DNA from: Myxococcota bacterium
GTDB lineage: Bacteria; Myxococcota_A; UBA9160; SMWR01
Assembly (NCBI GenBank): GCA_039030075.1
Contig: JBCCEW010000018.1
Coordinates: forward strand, 1 to 64,000
Direction of reading: 5' to 3'
DNA: 64,000 bases
Shown here: positions 16,281 to 24,605 of the stretch, in pieces
Numbering within the stretch: position 1 is the stretch's first letter
Layout of the letters: each line of letters begins with the position of its first letter
Position numbers and translations under genes: made by a program
Notes under the pieces: model-generated
The model's database searches: none
Seen by the model: the letters and a program-made list of their open reading frames with translations, nothing else
What the model was told of the DNA's origin: nothing

Positions 16281-16670
16281 TCAACCGCCGCTGGGTTCAC
16301 CGCCATCCACGAGCAGGCGCTCTTCGCCGATCCAGAGGGGCGAGTTGGCGAGGTCGATGAAGCGTTTCTCGTCTTCGAGCAGCGCCTGGCCGGCCGCCTG
16401 TCCTTCCGGCGTTTGTGTCGCGGCACCGAGATCGTCGAGGCTGGTCCACCAGAGTTCGGCCACACCGTCGTAGGGCTCGGGGCCACCCCGGCCCGCACGG
16501 AAGCCCTCGTTGATCGGGTGCTCGAGTCCGTGGGTCTGCACGTAGCGATGGATGCGGAGCGCCTTGGCGTGACTCTGAACCAGGGGGCCGTGGGTCTCGA
16601 ACCAGTAGGTCGAGAACTCGGCGTGGGTGAGATGCGGGAGCCGTCGGAGCGCGAAGCTGAGTTTGACCAT
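16281..16670 (-). CDS. EthD-domain (dimeric alpha-beta barrel) protein
   Basis: 129 aa. EthD pattern: MVKLSFALRRLPHLTHAEFS, YWFETHGPLVQSHAKALRIH, and C-terminal DLANSPLWIGEERLLVDGG. The fold is the same as antibiotic-biosynthesis monooxygenases; role unknown. -10-like TACCTT ends six bases before ATG 16670, so leaderless. 16 bases upstream of the GFA gene and probably co-transcribed. Confidence 0.78.
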   Translation of the reverse strand: MVKLSFALRRLPHLTHAEFSTYWFETHGPLVQSHAKALRIHRYVQTHGLEHPINEGFRAGRGGPEPYDGVAELWWTSLDDLGAATQTPEGQAAGQALLEDEKRFIDLANSPLWIGEERLLVDGGEPSGG

Positions 16671-16757
16671 GCCGCCAAGGTAGCAGCGGCGTTGCCCTTG
16701 GTTTCCGAACGCGATTCGGGCGATGATGAACCCGGAGCCAGCGAGGAGACCGTCGCG

Positions 16758-18137
16758 ATGAGCGAGTTCGGGGACGCGATCTACGCGAAGTACCAGGATT
16801 GGGCCCGGATCTCGGGCCAGTTGATCGCCGAGGCCCGCGCGGTCTTCCCGGGTGGGGACACCCGGGCAAGCGCGCACTTCGCGCCCTATCCGGTCTTCGT
16901 CGAACGCGCGGCGGGGCAGCACCTCTACGACGCCGATGGCCATCAAATCCTGGACTTCATGAACAACTTCACGTCCTTGATCCACGGCCACGCGGATCCG
17001 CGGGTGGTGGACGCGCTGAAGTCACAAGCCGAGCTCGGTTCGGCCTACGCCGCACCGACGACCTCCCAGGTGTCGCTCGGTGCCCTCATCCGGGAGCGCG
17101 TCCCGAGCGTCGAACAGCTGCGTTTCACCAGCTCGGGGACCGAAGCCACGCAGATGGCGCTGCGCTGCGCGCGGGCGGTCACCGGGCGCCAGAAGGTCAT
17201 GAAGATGGAGGGGGGCTACCACGGCAGCTACGAGATGGCCGAGGTGAGCATGGTGCCGCTCCCCGGCCAGTGCGGACCGATCGAAGCGCCCCACGCCGTG
17301 CCCGTCGACAAGAGCGTGCCGGAAAGCGTGCTCCGGGACACCGTCGTGTGTCCGTACAACCGTCCCGAGCATGCCCGCTCGCTGATCCGCGAGCATGCCC
17401 ACGAGTTGGCGGCGGTGATCGTCGAACCCGTGCTCGGGTCGCTGGGCATGATTCCCGCTTCGGCCGATTTTCTGCGGGCCCTGCGGGAGGAGACCGCTCA
17501 GCATGGGGTGATTCTGATCTTCGACGAGGTCATCACCCTGCGTGTCCATCTGGGCGGGGCGCAGGCACACCACGGCATCACGCCGGACCTGACTGCCATG
17601 GGGAAGATCATCGGGGGCGGACTTCCGATCGGAGCCGTCGGTGGGCGCGCCGATCTGATGCAGGTCTTCCACCCGGACGAATCGCCGCCGGTAATGCACT
17701 CCAGCACCTTCAGCGGGAACCCGCTGTCGATGGCAGCCGGCTTCGCGGCGATGCGACCGCTCGATGCGGCAGAGATCGATCGCATCAACCAGCTCGGAGA
17801 GGCGTTCCGACAGGGCGCGAACGACGCCTTCGCACGCCACGGCATTCGCGGACAGGCCGTCGGGATGGGATCGCTCTCGAACCTGCACTTCTCGGACACA
17901 CCCCTGCAGGATTCGCGAGACAGCCTGCACGCGATGATCGGCGCGGGCGAAGTCGGCACCTGGTTGCATCTGTCGATGCTGCAGCGCGGAGTGATGAGCG
18001 CGAGCCGGCTGATGTACGCGGTCTCGACCCCGATGGGCGACGCCGACGTCGCGTTCGCCCTCGCGGCGCTCGACGACGTGCTCACCGAGCTGCGGCCCGG
18101 GATCGAGCGCGAGCGCCCGTCGCTGCGGCGCGACTGA
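16758..18137 (+). CDS. class III PLP-dependent aminotransferase / GSA aminomutase-like
   Basis: 459 aa. PGGDTRASAHFAPYPVFVERA near the N-terminus matches glutamate-1-semialdehyde-aminomutase-type enzymes. FTSSGTEATQMALRCAR binds the PLP phosphate, LIFDEVITLR carries the PLP-pyridine Asp, and TAMGKIIGGGLPIGAVGG holds the catalytic Lys. No hem genes nearby, so it is more likely an amino-acid mutase/transaminase of secondary metabolism than HemL. GAGGAG before ATG 16758. Followed after 15 bases by a DUF6624 gene. Confidence 0.88.
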   Translation: MSEFGDAIYAKYQDWARISGQLIAEARAVFPGGDTRASAHFAPYPVFVERAAGQHLYDADGHQILDFMNNFTSLIHGHADPRVVDALKSQAELGSAYAAPTTSQVSLGALIRERVPSVEQLRFTSSGTEATQMALRCARAVTGRQKVMKMEGGYHGSYEMAEVSMVPLPGQCGPIEAPHAVPVDKSVPESVLRDTVVCPYNRPEHARSLIREHAHELAAVIVEPVLGSLGMIPASADFLRALREETAQHGVILIFDEVITLRVHLGGAQAHHGITPDLTAMGKIIGGGLPIGAVGGRADLMQVFHPDESPPVMHSSTFSGNPLSMAAGFAAMRPLDAAEIDRINQLGEAFRQGANDAFARHGIRGQAVGMGSLSNLHFSDTPLQDSRDSLHAMIGAGEVGTWLHLSMLQRGVMSASRLMYAVSTPMGDADVAFALAALDDVLTELRPGIERERPSLRRD

Positions 18138-18152
18138 CCCCGGATCGCGGCG

Positions 18153-18767
18153 GTGCACCCTTCGAACCCGGAGCTTCGCGCGAAGCTGTTGGCACTGATC
18201 ACGCGCGATACCGAGAAGCGTCAAGAGCTCGTCGATCGCGGCGAGCTCTACGAGACCTACCACCCGGAGATGGAGGCCGTGCATCGCGAGAACGCCCAGA
18301 CGCTCGACGCCCTCCTCGACGACGAGGGCTGGCCCCTGCCCAGTCACGTGGGCGAAGACGGCGTCGAAGCGGCGTGGATCGTGGCCGTCCATGCGATCGG
18401 CGAGCCGGAATTCCAGCGCCGTTGCCGCGCGCTCCTCGAGGCAGCCGTCCAGGAAGGGGAGGCGCCTGCGAGGCTTCACGCGGTCCTCTTCGATCGCATT
18501 CGCTTCAACGAGCGGCGACCCCAGCGCTACGGAACGCAGATCGATTGGGACGCGGCGGGAGAGATGAGCCCCTGGGAGATCGAGAACCCCGACGAGGTCG
18601 ATGCGCGGCGTCGGGAGGTGGGGCTGCCGCCGCTCGCCGAGAGCGTTCGTGAGGTACGCGAGCAGGTTCGCCAGGAAGGCGGTCGCGCTCCGAAGCCCTA
18701 CGCAGATCGCCAGGCCGAGATCCTGGCGTGGGCCCGGCGCGTGGGGTGGCTCGACGCGCGCGCCTGA
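18153..18767 (+). CDS. DUF6624 domain protein
   Basis: 204 aa from GTG 18153. Helical protein with LITRDTEKRQELVD, DDEGWPLPSHVGEDGVEAAWIVAVHA and VLFDRIRFNERRPQRYGTQI, as in DUF6624 proteins. Function unknown. Same transcript as the aminotransferase; convergent with the short coiled-coil gene 8 bases away. Confidence 0.75.
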   Translation: MHPSNPELRAKLLALITRDTEKRQELVDRGELYETYHPEMEAVHRENAQTLDALLDDEGWPLPSHVGEDGVEAAWIVAVHAIGEPEFQRRCRALLEAAVQEGEAPARLHAVLFDRIRFNERRPQRYGTQIDWDAAGEMSPWEIENPDEVDARRREVGLPPLAESVREVREQVRQEGGRAPKPYADRQAEILAWARRVGWLDARA

Positions 18768-18774
18768 ACCCGCG

Positions 18775-18963
18775 CTAGAGCGCGCGTTGCATCGCGGCGT
18801 ACACCGCGGCCCCCACCGCGAGACTCGCGAGGAGCGAGCGCCAGAGCGCGGCGCGGCGCCACGCGGGCTGGCGCAGGCGCCGCACTTCGATCTCCAGCTT
18901 CTCGGCTTCGAGCCGGAGCTTCGCGACCTCGGCCTCCAGCCGGTCCTGTTCGGTTGCCGCCAC
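18775..18963 (-). CDS. short coiled-coil/membrane protein
   Basis: 62 aa from GTG 18963. A charged heptad stretch (QDRLEAEVAKLRLEAEKLEI) is followed by one C-terminal membrane segment (SLLASLAVGAAVYAAMQRAL). Tail-anchored layout. Start inferred from the onset of the heptads; weakly supported. Confidence 0.45.
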   Translation of the reverse strand: MAATEQDRLEAEVAKLRLEAEKLEIEVRRLRQPAWRRAALWRSLLASLAVGAAVYAAMQRAL

Positions 18964-19073
18964 GAGCCGCTTGTCCGCAAGGCGCGTGCCATCGGTGCGT
19001 CGCGCTCCGCACGGCCCGCGCGACGCGGTCGCAGCAGAATGCCTGCGCCCTGAAGCACCCCAGCTGCGTTCGG

Positions 19074-19466
19074 CTAGGCGAATACGCCCACGCCTACCAG
19101 CGCCGCGAGCGCGAGCACCGAGAGACCGAAGCACACCGACCGCAGCAGCTGCCAGTTCGCGTAGTAGCAGACGGCGTACAGACACCGGAACGCGAGGTAC
19201 GCCCACGCGGCCCAGGCGGTGAGCTCGGGCGAGGCGCCTCCCAGGACGCAGAAGAGCCACGCGCACACGAAGACGGCGATGCTCTCGTTCGCGTTCGCGA
19301 CGGTGCGCGACACGCGAAACAAGAGTTCGCTGTGATTTCCCTCGACTGCTGTACCGGGCGTGTGCCTCCGCAGGATGCCGACGACGTCGGCCACCAGGAC
19401 CTGCAGCAGGAGCAGGCCGGCGACGGCGCCGAGGGCGGCGATCGAACTGGCGTAGGTCTCGAACAT
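19074..19466 (-). CDS. MAPEG family membrane protein
   Basis: 130 aa, four membrane helices. MAPEG signature: ANANESIAVFVCAWLF after helix 1 and FRCLYAVCYYANWQLLRS in helix 3. MAPEG proteins include microsomal glutathione transferases; bacterial members of this subgroup are uncharacterised. Operon with the next two minus-strand genes is possible. Confidence 0.82.
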   Translation of the reverse strand: MFETYASSIAALGAVAGLLLLQVLVADVVGILRRHTPGTAVEGNHSELLFRVSRTVANANESIAVFVCAWLFCVLGGASPELTAWAAWAYLAFRCLYAVCYYANWQLLRSVCFGLSVLALAALVGVGVFA

Positions 19467-19491
19467 GGACTCCTCGGGTGGGGGCGGGCGC

Positions 19492-19767
19492 TCAGGAATC
19501 GGCTCCTCGGTACGCATCGAGGGTGATCAACAGGTCGACCGTCAAGACGCTCGCCACGACCAGAATCACGGTGAGAGCGGTCCGGGCGACGGGTACCAGC
19601 CACAGCAGTGCAACGAGCAACGCGCTGACCGCAACGACCGGCCAGAAGGAGGTGAGAATCACGACGACGGCTTCGCCGGTTCCCTCTGCGGGAACCTTCG
19701 CGGCCTTGACCGCGACGTTGCCGAGGAACAGCGCCCAGGCCAACCAGAACGAAACGCGTTCGAGCAC
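19492..19767 (-). CDS. small membrane protein
   Basis: 91 aa from GTG 19767. Three hydrophobic helices (VSFWLAWALFLGNVAVKAA, VVVILTSFWPVVAVSALLVALLWL, ALTVILVVASVLTVDLLITL). Family not recognised. 25 bases upstream of the MAPEG gene. Confidence 0.55.
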   Translation of the reverse strand: MLERVSFWLAWALFLGNVAVKAAKVPAEGTGEAVVVILTSFWPVVAVSALLVALLWLVPVARTALTVILVVASVLTVDLLITLDAYRGADS

Positions 19768-19808
19768 GGCCCCTTCCTTCGATCCCTGCGCCCGACGCCT
19801 CGCGCGCT

Positions 19809-20534
19809 TCAGGCCACCAGCAGACGGTAGCCGACGTCGAGTTCGCTTCGGCCACGCACCCAGCCGTACTGCTGCTCCCAGGCTCCGGACGCCAGGTCGT
19901 CGCGGAGTCGCGCGAGACCCGCCTCCGGCTCGTCGAGGCTCGCAAACACCGAGATCCCGGCCCGTACCTCGGGGCGCAGGTAGGCCTCCGGTCGGCACCA
20001 GTAGGCGCCGAGGAATCCGTCGGTGCAATCAACGGGAACGGGAACGTCGAACACCTCCGCGCGTCCCAGCTGTTTCCGGATCCGCTCGATCGAGGGCATC
20101 GAGACTGCGTCGAGAGCGCGAATCTGTGGGAAGTACTCGGTGAGCCAGAATCCCTCGGCGTCGTTGTCGTAGGTCAGAATCACCGTGCGCTTTCGGGCCG
20201 CCCGGGACAGCTCCTGGAGCCCCCGATCGAGGTCGGTCCAGTGGTGGAGGGTGAGGATCGCGAGGGATCCGTCGAAAGCCGCGTCGCGGAACGGCAGATG
20301 GCTCGCCGCGGCCTGCACGACGGGCGCCGCGCTGGGAGCGCGCTGGCGAATCATCACGGGCGATGGTTCGACGGCCAAGACGGACCGGTCGACAGGTTCG
20401 TAGGAGCCCGTCCCCGCGCCGACGTTCACCACGCTCCGACAGTCGCCGAGGGCGGCGAGGATGCGCGCTGCGAGGCGGGGATCCGAGCGTCGCGCCTGCG
20501 CGTAGCCCTGTCCGATCGTGTCGTAGCGGGCCAT
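19809..20534 (-). CDS. SAM-dependent methyltransferase (class I)
   Basis: 241 aa. Motif I VVNVGAGTGSYEP, acidic strand LAVEPSPVMI, and post-motif LAILTLHHWTDLDRGLQEL are the Methyltransf_11 pattern. Substrate unknown. ATG 20534 begins nine bases after promoter hexamer CATACT; leaderless. Confidence 0.85.
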   Translation of the reverse strand: MARYDTIGQGYAQARRSDPRLAARILAALGDCRSVVNVGAGTGSYEPVDRSVLAVEPSPVMIRQRAPSAAPVVQAAASHLPFRDAAFDGSLAILTLHHWTDLDRGLQELSRAARKRTVILTYDNDAEGFWLTEYFPQIRALDAVSMPSIERIRKQLGRAEVFDVPVPVDCTDGFLGAYWCRPEAYLRPEVRAGISVFASLDEPEAGLARLRDDLASGAWEQQYGWVRGRSELDVGYRLLVA

Positions 20535-20542
20535 GGCGCCCG

Positions 20543-20554
20543 AGTATGCCCAAG
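20543..20554 (-). promoter_or_regulatory. array promoter motif, copy 4 (leaderless type)
   Basis: Minus strand TTGGGCATACTCGG; hexamer 20548-20543, eight bases before ATG 20534. Confidence 0.55.
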
Positions 20555-20574
20555 CTGCGACGCCGACGCGTCGG

Positions 20575-21030
20575 CTAGCGCCGCGGCCGCCCTTGCCACG
20601 CATGCACCATCGCCAGCGGGTCTTCGGGTTGCCCTTCGAACTGGGGCCCTGCGGTGCGCGCCGTCCAAGGGTGCGCGCGGCGGGTCCAGATGTCGCCGAA
20701 GGGTGCCTCGGGCACCGGCTCGTCGAAGGTGCCCGGCCGCAGGACCAGCACCTGAGGAACCTGGACGGGCTCGCCCCACAAGCGCGCGGTGCACGCTCGG
20801 CAGTAGCGGCCGCGGAGCTTGCGGCCGTCCTCCATGTCGATTCCGAACGCGTCGGGCGCCGTGGCGAGAGACGTCACGTCCTCCCGGCGCACGATCATCG
20901 AGAGGCCGAAAGCGGAACCGGTCTGTCGTTGGCAGTCGCGACAGTGGCACTGGTAGTACGCGATCGGTTCGCCCGCGAAGCGGTACCGAACCGCGCCACA
21001 CACACAGCCTCCCTCGGCGTCGATCCGCAT
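20575..21030 (-). CDS. GFA-family zinc protein
   Basis: 151 aa. GGCVCGAVRYRFAGEP, CHCRDCQRQTGSAFGLSMIV, YCRACTARLWGEP and LVLRPGTFDEP. The third zinc Cys pair is YCRAC instead of FCxxCG, and the C-terminus is longer (DIWTRRAHPWTA). 12 bases downstream of a small lipoprotein gene. Confidence 0.82.
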   Translation of the reverse strand: MRIDAEGGCVCGAVRYRFAGEPIAYYQCHCRDCQRQTGSAFGLSMIVRREDVTSLATAPDAFGIDMEDGRKLRGRYCRACTARLWGEPVQVPQVLVLRPGTFDEPVPEAPFGDIWTRRAHPWTARTAGPQFEGQPEDPLAMVHAWQGRPRR

Positions 21031-21042
21031 GCCGCTAGTCCC

Positions 21043-21210
21043 TCACGTCGGACCGTCGAAGGGGCCCAGGAGTTCCCGGCTGGCCGGGTAGCACTCGGCG
21101 TCGAGTTCGGCGTCGTGCTCGCCTTCGCAGGTCGCCGGCTCCGCGCTCTCGGCCGGCAGGTACGCGCAGCCGAACGCGAGGAGCAGGAGGGGGAACAGGA
21201 GTCGAGGCAT
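21043..21210 (-). CDS. small lipoprotein (55 aa)
   Basis: ATG 21210 to TGA 21043. MPRLLFPLLLLAFGC is a signal peptide with lipobox AFGC; the mature part is 40 residues, acidic, with two Cys (ATCEGEHD, DAECYPASRE). Minus strand GGCTATCT about 60 bases upstream may be its -10. Function unknown. Confidence 0.5.
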   Translation of the reverse strand: MPRLLFPLLLLAFGCAYLPAESAEPATCEGEHDAELDAECYPASRELLGPFDGPT

Positions 21211-21305
21211 CGCTTACCTACCCGGACACGGTCGCTCAGCAGACAGGCGGGTCGGCCGTGTTCCCGAGATAGCCTAGCCCACGCGCGGCTTCGGCCGTCC
21301 GAGCG

Positions 21306-21764
21306 CTACCGCACCTCGAACTGGGACTCGATGACAACGGGGAGATTCGCGCGGAGCGAGATCGCGCCCAGCACCGAGCGCGCGTGCACTCCGCGGTCGC
21401 CGAAGACCTCGACCATGAGGTCCGAGCAGCCGTTCAAGACCTGGGGGTGTTGCTCGTAGTCGGCGGTGGCATTGACGAAGCCCTGCAGGCGGACCACGCG
21501 CTCGACCCGGTCGAGATCACCGAGCTCCAGCTTGACGGCGGCGAGGATGTCGAGACCCGTCGATCGCGCGAAGGCGTAGCCTTGTTCCGTCGTGAACTCC
21601 GCCCCGAGCTTCCCTTTCGGCGGCGATCCCTCTTCGGGGAGCGGCCCCTTCCCGGAGACGAAGAGCAGGTTTCCCGTGCGCACGCAGTTCGTGTAGTTCG
21701 CTGCGGGATTGCTTGCGGTGGGGAGCGTGATCCCCAGCTCCTTCAAGTGTGCTTCGATGCGCAT
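21306..21764 (-). CDS. RidA (YjgF/YER057c/UK114) family protein
   Basis: 152 aa. The YjgF-like pattern is NPAANYTNCVRTGNLLFVSGKGPLP, VVRLQGFVNATADYEQHPQVLNGCSDL and ARSVLGAISLRANLPVVIES; the subgroup with VLGAISLRANLPV differs from canonical RidA with its R-x-C/V-E-I. Likely an enamine/imine deaminase relative. ATG 21764 with AAGAG upstream. Confidence 0.85.
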   Translation of the reverse strand: MRIEAHLKELGITLPTASNPAANYTNCVRTGNLLFVSGKGPLPEEGSPPKGKLGAEFTTEQGYAFARSTGLDILAAVKLELGDLDRVERVVRLQGFVNATADYEQHPQVLNGCSDLMVEVFGDRGVHARSVLGAISLRANLPVVIESQFEVR

Positions 21765-21802
21765 GGTTCTCTTCCCTGGCTGCCCCCGACGAGGGGCGGG
21801 CT

Positions 21803-21895
21803 TCAACCCGTGAACCGGGAGATGTACCAGGTGTTGCCGCCAGCGTCCCGGAACGCGGCGCTGCGCTCGGCGTGACGGAGGTACGGCTGGCTCAT
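21803..21895 (-). pseudogene. 3' remnant of a VOC/glyoxalase gene
   Basis: The last ~30 codons read PYLRHAERSAAFRDAGGNTWYI, the C-terminal strand block of VOC proteins (AGFxDPxGNxWY). No N-terminal half is found upstream; the DUF6463 gene ends 30 bases away. A broken or replaced gene. Confidence 0.55.
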
Positions 21896-21924
21896 CGGTT
21901 GGCTCCGGTTTCGTGTGCGGCGTC

Positions 21925-22278
21925 TCACGCTTCTTCTGGCATGCCGCGAACGGCGAGGACTCCGGGCAGCAAGAGCAGCCAGAAGCCCGAGACGGGTTTC
22001 ACCACCACACCGAGGACCGCGACCGCGAGGAGCCCCCACCCCAGCGACCGCGGCAACGCCAGCTCCGCCTCTTCGAGACGCCGGGTGCTCACGCCGAAGA
22101 GCATGAAGAGCGGGCCGGCGATCAAGAACCAGAACGCTTGGCCCCGCTCGGCGCCCTCCGCCGCCTGGAACACACCGTCGGCGACGATCTCGCCGAGGAG
22201 TGTCCCGAAGGGCACGAACGCGAACAGCGTGTGCAGGGTTCCGATGACCAGGAGAGAGGTGCCGACAGGTGCCTTCAC
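21925..22278 (-). CDS. DUF6463 membrane protein
   Basis: 117 aa from GTG 22278. Four helices; VIGTLHTLFAFVPFGTLLGEIV and GQAFWFLIAGPLFMLFGVSTRRLE follow the DUF6463 pattern. 22 bases downstream of marC. Confidence 0.75.
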   Translation of the reverse strand: MKAPVGTSLLVIGTLHTLFAFVPFGTLLGEIVADGVFQAAEGAERGQAFWFLIAGPLFMLFGVSTRRLEEAELALPRSLGWGLLAVAVLGVVVKPVSGFWLLLLPGVLAVRGMPEEA

Positions 22279-22300
22279 GAAAAACGCCGCGATGCGCGCC

Positions 22301-22936
22301 TCAAGAGGCGGCGACAGCCCCGCGGATTCCGACGATCAGCATCTGGACGCCGATCACGGCCAGGATCAAACCCATCAGGCGGCTGACCACCTTGATCGCG
22401 TTCTGGCCGAGGAACCGCACGAGCGTGTCCCCGGCCCAGAAGGCGAGGAGCGTGAGCCCGCACACGCTGCCGAGCGCGGCGAGTACGCGGGTCACCTCCG
22501 GCAGGGTCGAACCCGCGGCAAAGTTCATGGCCGTTGCGATCGTCCCCGGGCCGGCGAGGATAGGCAACGCGAGCGGTGTGATCGCGATACCGAGCGCCGA
22601 GTCGCGGCTCCGGGCATTGTCGTCGGCGGAAGGGGTGTGCACGCTCGACTCCTGCCCCTGCAGCAGGTGGTAGCCCACGAGCCCGACCAGGATGCCGCCC
22701 GCGATGCGAAACGCGGGCAAGGTGATGCCGAAGAGATCGAAGATCTGACGACCGAGCACCGTGAACACCGCCACGATGCCGAACGCCAGCAACACTGCGC
22801 GCAGCGCGATGCGGCGACGGGTCGCGGGGTCGACCCCCTCGGTCAAGCCCAGAAACAGGGGCACGTTCGCGATCGGGTTCAAGATCGCGAAGAACGCCAT
22901 GAAGACGGTCGAAAAATGGACGGCCGGCTCGTTCAC
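22301..22936 (-). CDS. MarC family integral membrane protein
   Basis: 211 aa. Six helices with the two MarC repeats: FFAILNPIANVPLFLGLTEG, ILVGLVGYHLLQG, PLALPILAGPGTIATAMNF and AIKVVSRLMGLILAVIGVQML. MarC proteins are transporter-like with unknown substrate (the name comes from the mar locus; no role in resistance shown). GTG 22936 overlaps the stop of the upstream gene. Confidence 0.87.
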   Translation of the reverse strand: MNEPAVHFSTVFMAFFAILNPIANVPLFLGLTEGVDPATRRRIALRAVLLAFGIVAVFTVLGRQIFDLFGITLPAFRIAGGILVGLVGYHLLQGQESSVHTPSADDNARSRDSALGIAITPLALPILAGPGTIATAMNFAAGSTLPEVTRVLAALGSVCGLTLLAFWAGDTLVRFLGQNAIKVVSRLMGLILAVIGVQMLIVGIRGAVAAS

Positions 22937-23874
22937 GTGCCGATCGAGTCCGCGGCCTCGGGGGCGTCGAGCCAGCCCGAGCAATGTTCGGAAACGGTCG
23001 TGTACACCGAGAAGCAGGTGAGCTCTGGGAAGTCCCCCCGCTCGCACATCGCATCGATCCAGTCGTCGACGCTGGGATCGTTGGCCTTCGGCACCTCGAG
23101 GCAGAAGGCTTCGGTGGCGCTCGCCGTACCGAGGCAACCCTCGAGCCAGGTGGCCTCACGCGGGAGTTCCCAACTGTCGACCGTGCCCTCCGCTTCCCGC
23201 GCGGCCTGCTCCAAGCAGACGGCGTCGGTTCTGGAGTGTCCATACGCGGCGCCTTCTTCGAGCGTGGCTTCATAGCGTTCCAGGGCGCGATGGCCAATCA
23301 CGAACAGGCTGAAGACGCCGACCGCGATGAGGGCCATCGTCACGACGCCGAAAACGCCCGCTCCGATGACGACGCGCTTCAAGAGGTTGGCGGGTCTCGC
23401 CTCGCCGGTTCGGGCGGGCTGGAGAGTCGCGGCCCAGCCGCCGAGCATGCCTGCCGGTATCATTCCCGCCGTCGAGATCGCGGTGTACCAGTGCGGCGCG
23501 AGCGGTTCTTCCATCGCGCCCGGGATCAAGAAGTAGACGAGCGAGATCACCAGCGAGAGGGCCGCGGTGAAACCGCCGTGACGCACATGCGCGACGCCGG
23601 CTCTCCGGGCCGCCCAATACGCGGCGAACACCGTCGTCGCGAGCCCCAGGACCAGCGACCAGACGAGGTACTCGGGGGCTAGCAGAGCGCCTTCGATCAC
23701 TTCCTCAGGGTTGTCGTCGAGTGCGCCGATCGCTTCGGTGGCGAGCATGTAGAGCGTGAGCGGAAGCAACACCGCGAGTGTGATCGCGTTGTCGAGCAAT
23801 GCCCCCAGGACGATCGCGCGCCACTTCAAGCCGTCGAGGAGGCCTTCGGGTTCGATCGGAGGCGGCGGTTGCAT
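22933..23874 (-). CDS. multi-pass membrane protein with C-terminal soluble domain
   Basis: 313 aa. About five helices in residues 15-205 (WRAIVLGALLDNAITLAVLLPL first), then a ~100-residue extracytoplasmic domain with six cysteines (AVCLEQAAREAEG, LEGCLGTASATEAFCLEVP, MCERGDFPELTCF, EHCSGW). Regular Cys spacing suggests disulfides. Family not recognised. Coupled to marC by a GTGA overlap. Confidence 0.65.
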   Translation of the reverse strand: MQPPPPIEPEGLLDGLKWRAIVLGALLDNAITLAVLLPLTLYMLATEAIGALDDNPEEVIEGALLAPEYLVWSLVLGLATTVFAAYWAARRAGVAHVRHGGFTAALSLVISLVYFLIPGAMEEPLAPHWYTAISTAGMIPAGMLGGWAATLQPARTGEARPANLLKRVVIGAGVFGVVTMALIAVGVFSLFVIGHRALERYEATLEEGAAYGHSRTDAVCLEQAAREAEGTVDSWELPREATWLEGCLGTASATEAFCLEVPKANDPSVDDWIDAMCERGDFPELTCFSVYTTVSEHCSGWLDAPEAADSIGT

Positions 23875-23949
23875 GGAGCACGACTCGGCGGGGGTGAATC
23901 TGCGCGGTGTCTCGGGGCCTGGTCCACGAGGCACGAAGCGAACCGCCCG

Positions 23950-23962
23950 AGTATGGCAGACG
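23950..23962 (-). promoter_or_regulatory. array promoter motif, copy 5 (variant CTGCCATACT)
   Basis: Minus strand GTCTGCCATACTCGG; hexamer 23955-23950, 75 nt before ATG 23874. Confidence 0.5.
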
Positions 23963-23982
23963 GGGCGCCGCGCGGGCTGGCG

Positions 23983-24513
23983 CTAGGCGCGCACGGGCAG
24001 GGTCGGTTCAGCGGAGAGGGTCCGGAAGGCCGGCCGGGAGATGCGATACTCGACACCCGCGCCGGCCGGGTAGACCACATCGCGGAAGCGCTCCATCCCC
24101 AGCCGCTGCATCACCGCCACCGAGCGGCTGTTCGGGACGTCCGTTCCGGCCAGTACCGAGCTGCACGAGGCTTCCCCGAACGCCCTTGTCAGGACCGTGC
24201 GGCTCATCGCGGTGGCGACTCCCTTTCCCCACTGGGATGGGTGCAGGACGTAGGTGAGCTCCGCCGAAGCGGCAGCATCCTCGGGTTCCGAAAGGCGTAC
24301 GCACCCGAGCAGTGACGCCGCTTCGTCTTCGAGCAACCAGAGCCCGAGGGGTGGCTCGGCGGCGAGCGCTTCGACCACCCAGGCTTCGGCGGCTTCGCGC
24401 GGGGGCGGTGCGCCATCGCAGAGAAACTCGTACACCGGCGGAAGAGAGAGCAACCCGAGCAGCGCCGAGGTGTCCCCCGATCTGACGGGGCGTAGCGAGA
24501 GGTTCAGCGTCAT
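23983..24513 (-). CDS. GNAT acetyltransferase, RimJ-like
   Basis: 176 aa. N-terminal LSLRPVRSGDTSALLGLL, LWLLEDEAASLLGCVRL, acetyl-CoA loop region AELTYVLHPSQWGKGVATAMSRTV, and NSRSVAVMQRLGMERF. Substrate unknown. Confidence 0.82.
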   Translation of the reverse strand: MTLNLSLRPVRSGDTSALLGLLSLPPVYEFLCDGAPPPREAAEAWVVEALAAEPPLGLWLLEDEAASLLGCVRLSEPEDAAASAELTYVLHPSQWGKGVATAMSRTVLTRAFGEASCSSVLAGTDVPNSRSVAVMQRLGMERFRDVVYPAGAGVEYRISRPAFRTLSAEPTLPVRA

Positions 24514-24605
24514 CGCGCCTCCAGCGGCGGGCAGGGCTCGACTCGATCGATGGCGCGATCGGTCGAGCGGTCCCCCGCACGAGATCTGTCACGTCGACGC
24601 TCGAC

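Noticed and set aside
16758-18137. hemL (tetrapyrrole biosynthesis)
   Set aside because: Family-level match only; no other hem genes nearby, and paralogous class III enzymes with this N-terminus act in other pathways.
17022-19058. 678-codon minus-strand ORF opposite the aminotransferase
   Set aside because: The plus strand has complete PLP-enzyme motifs; the minus frame has none.
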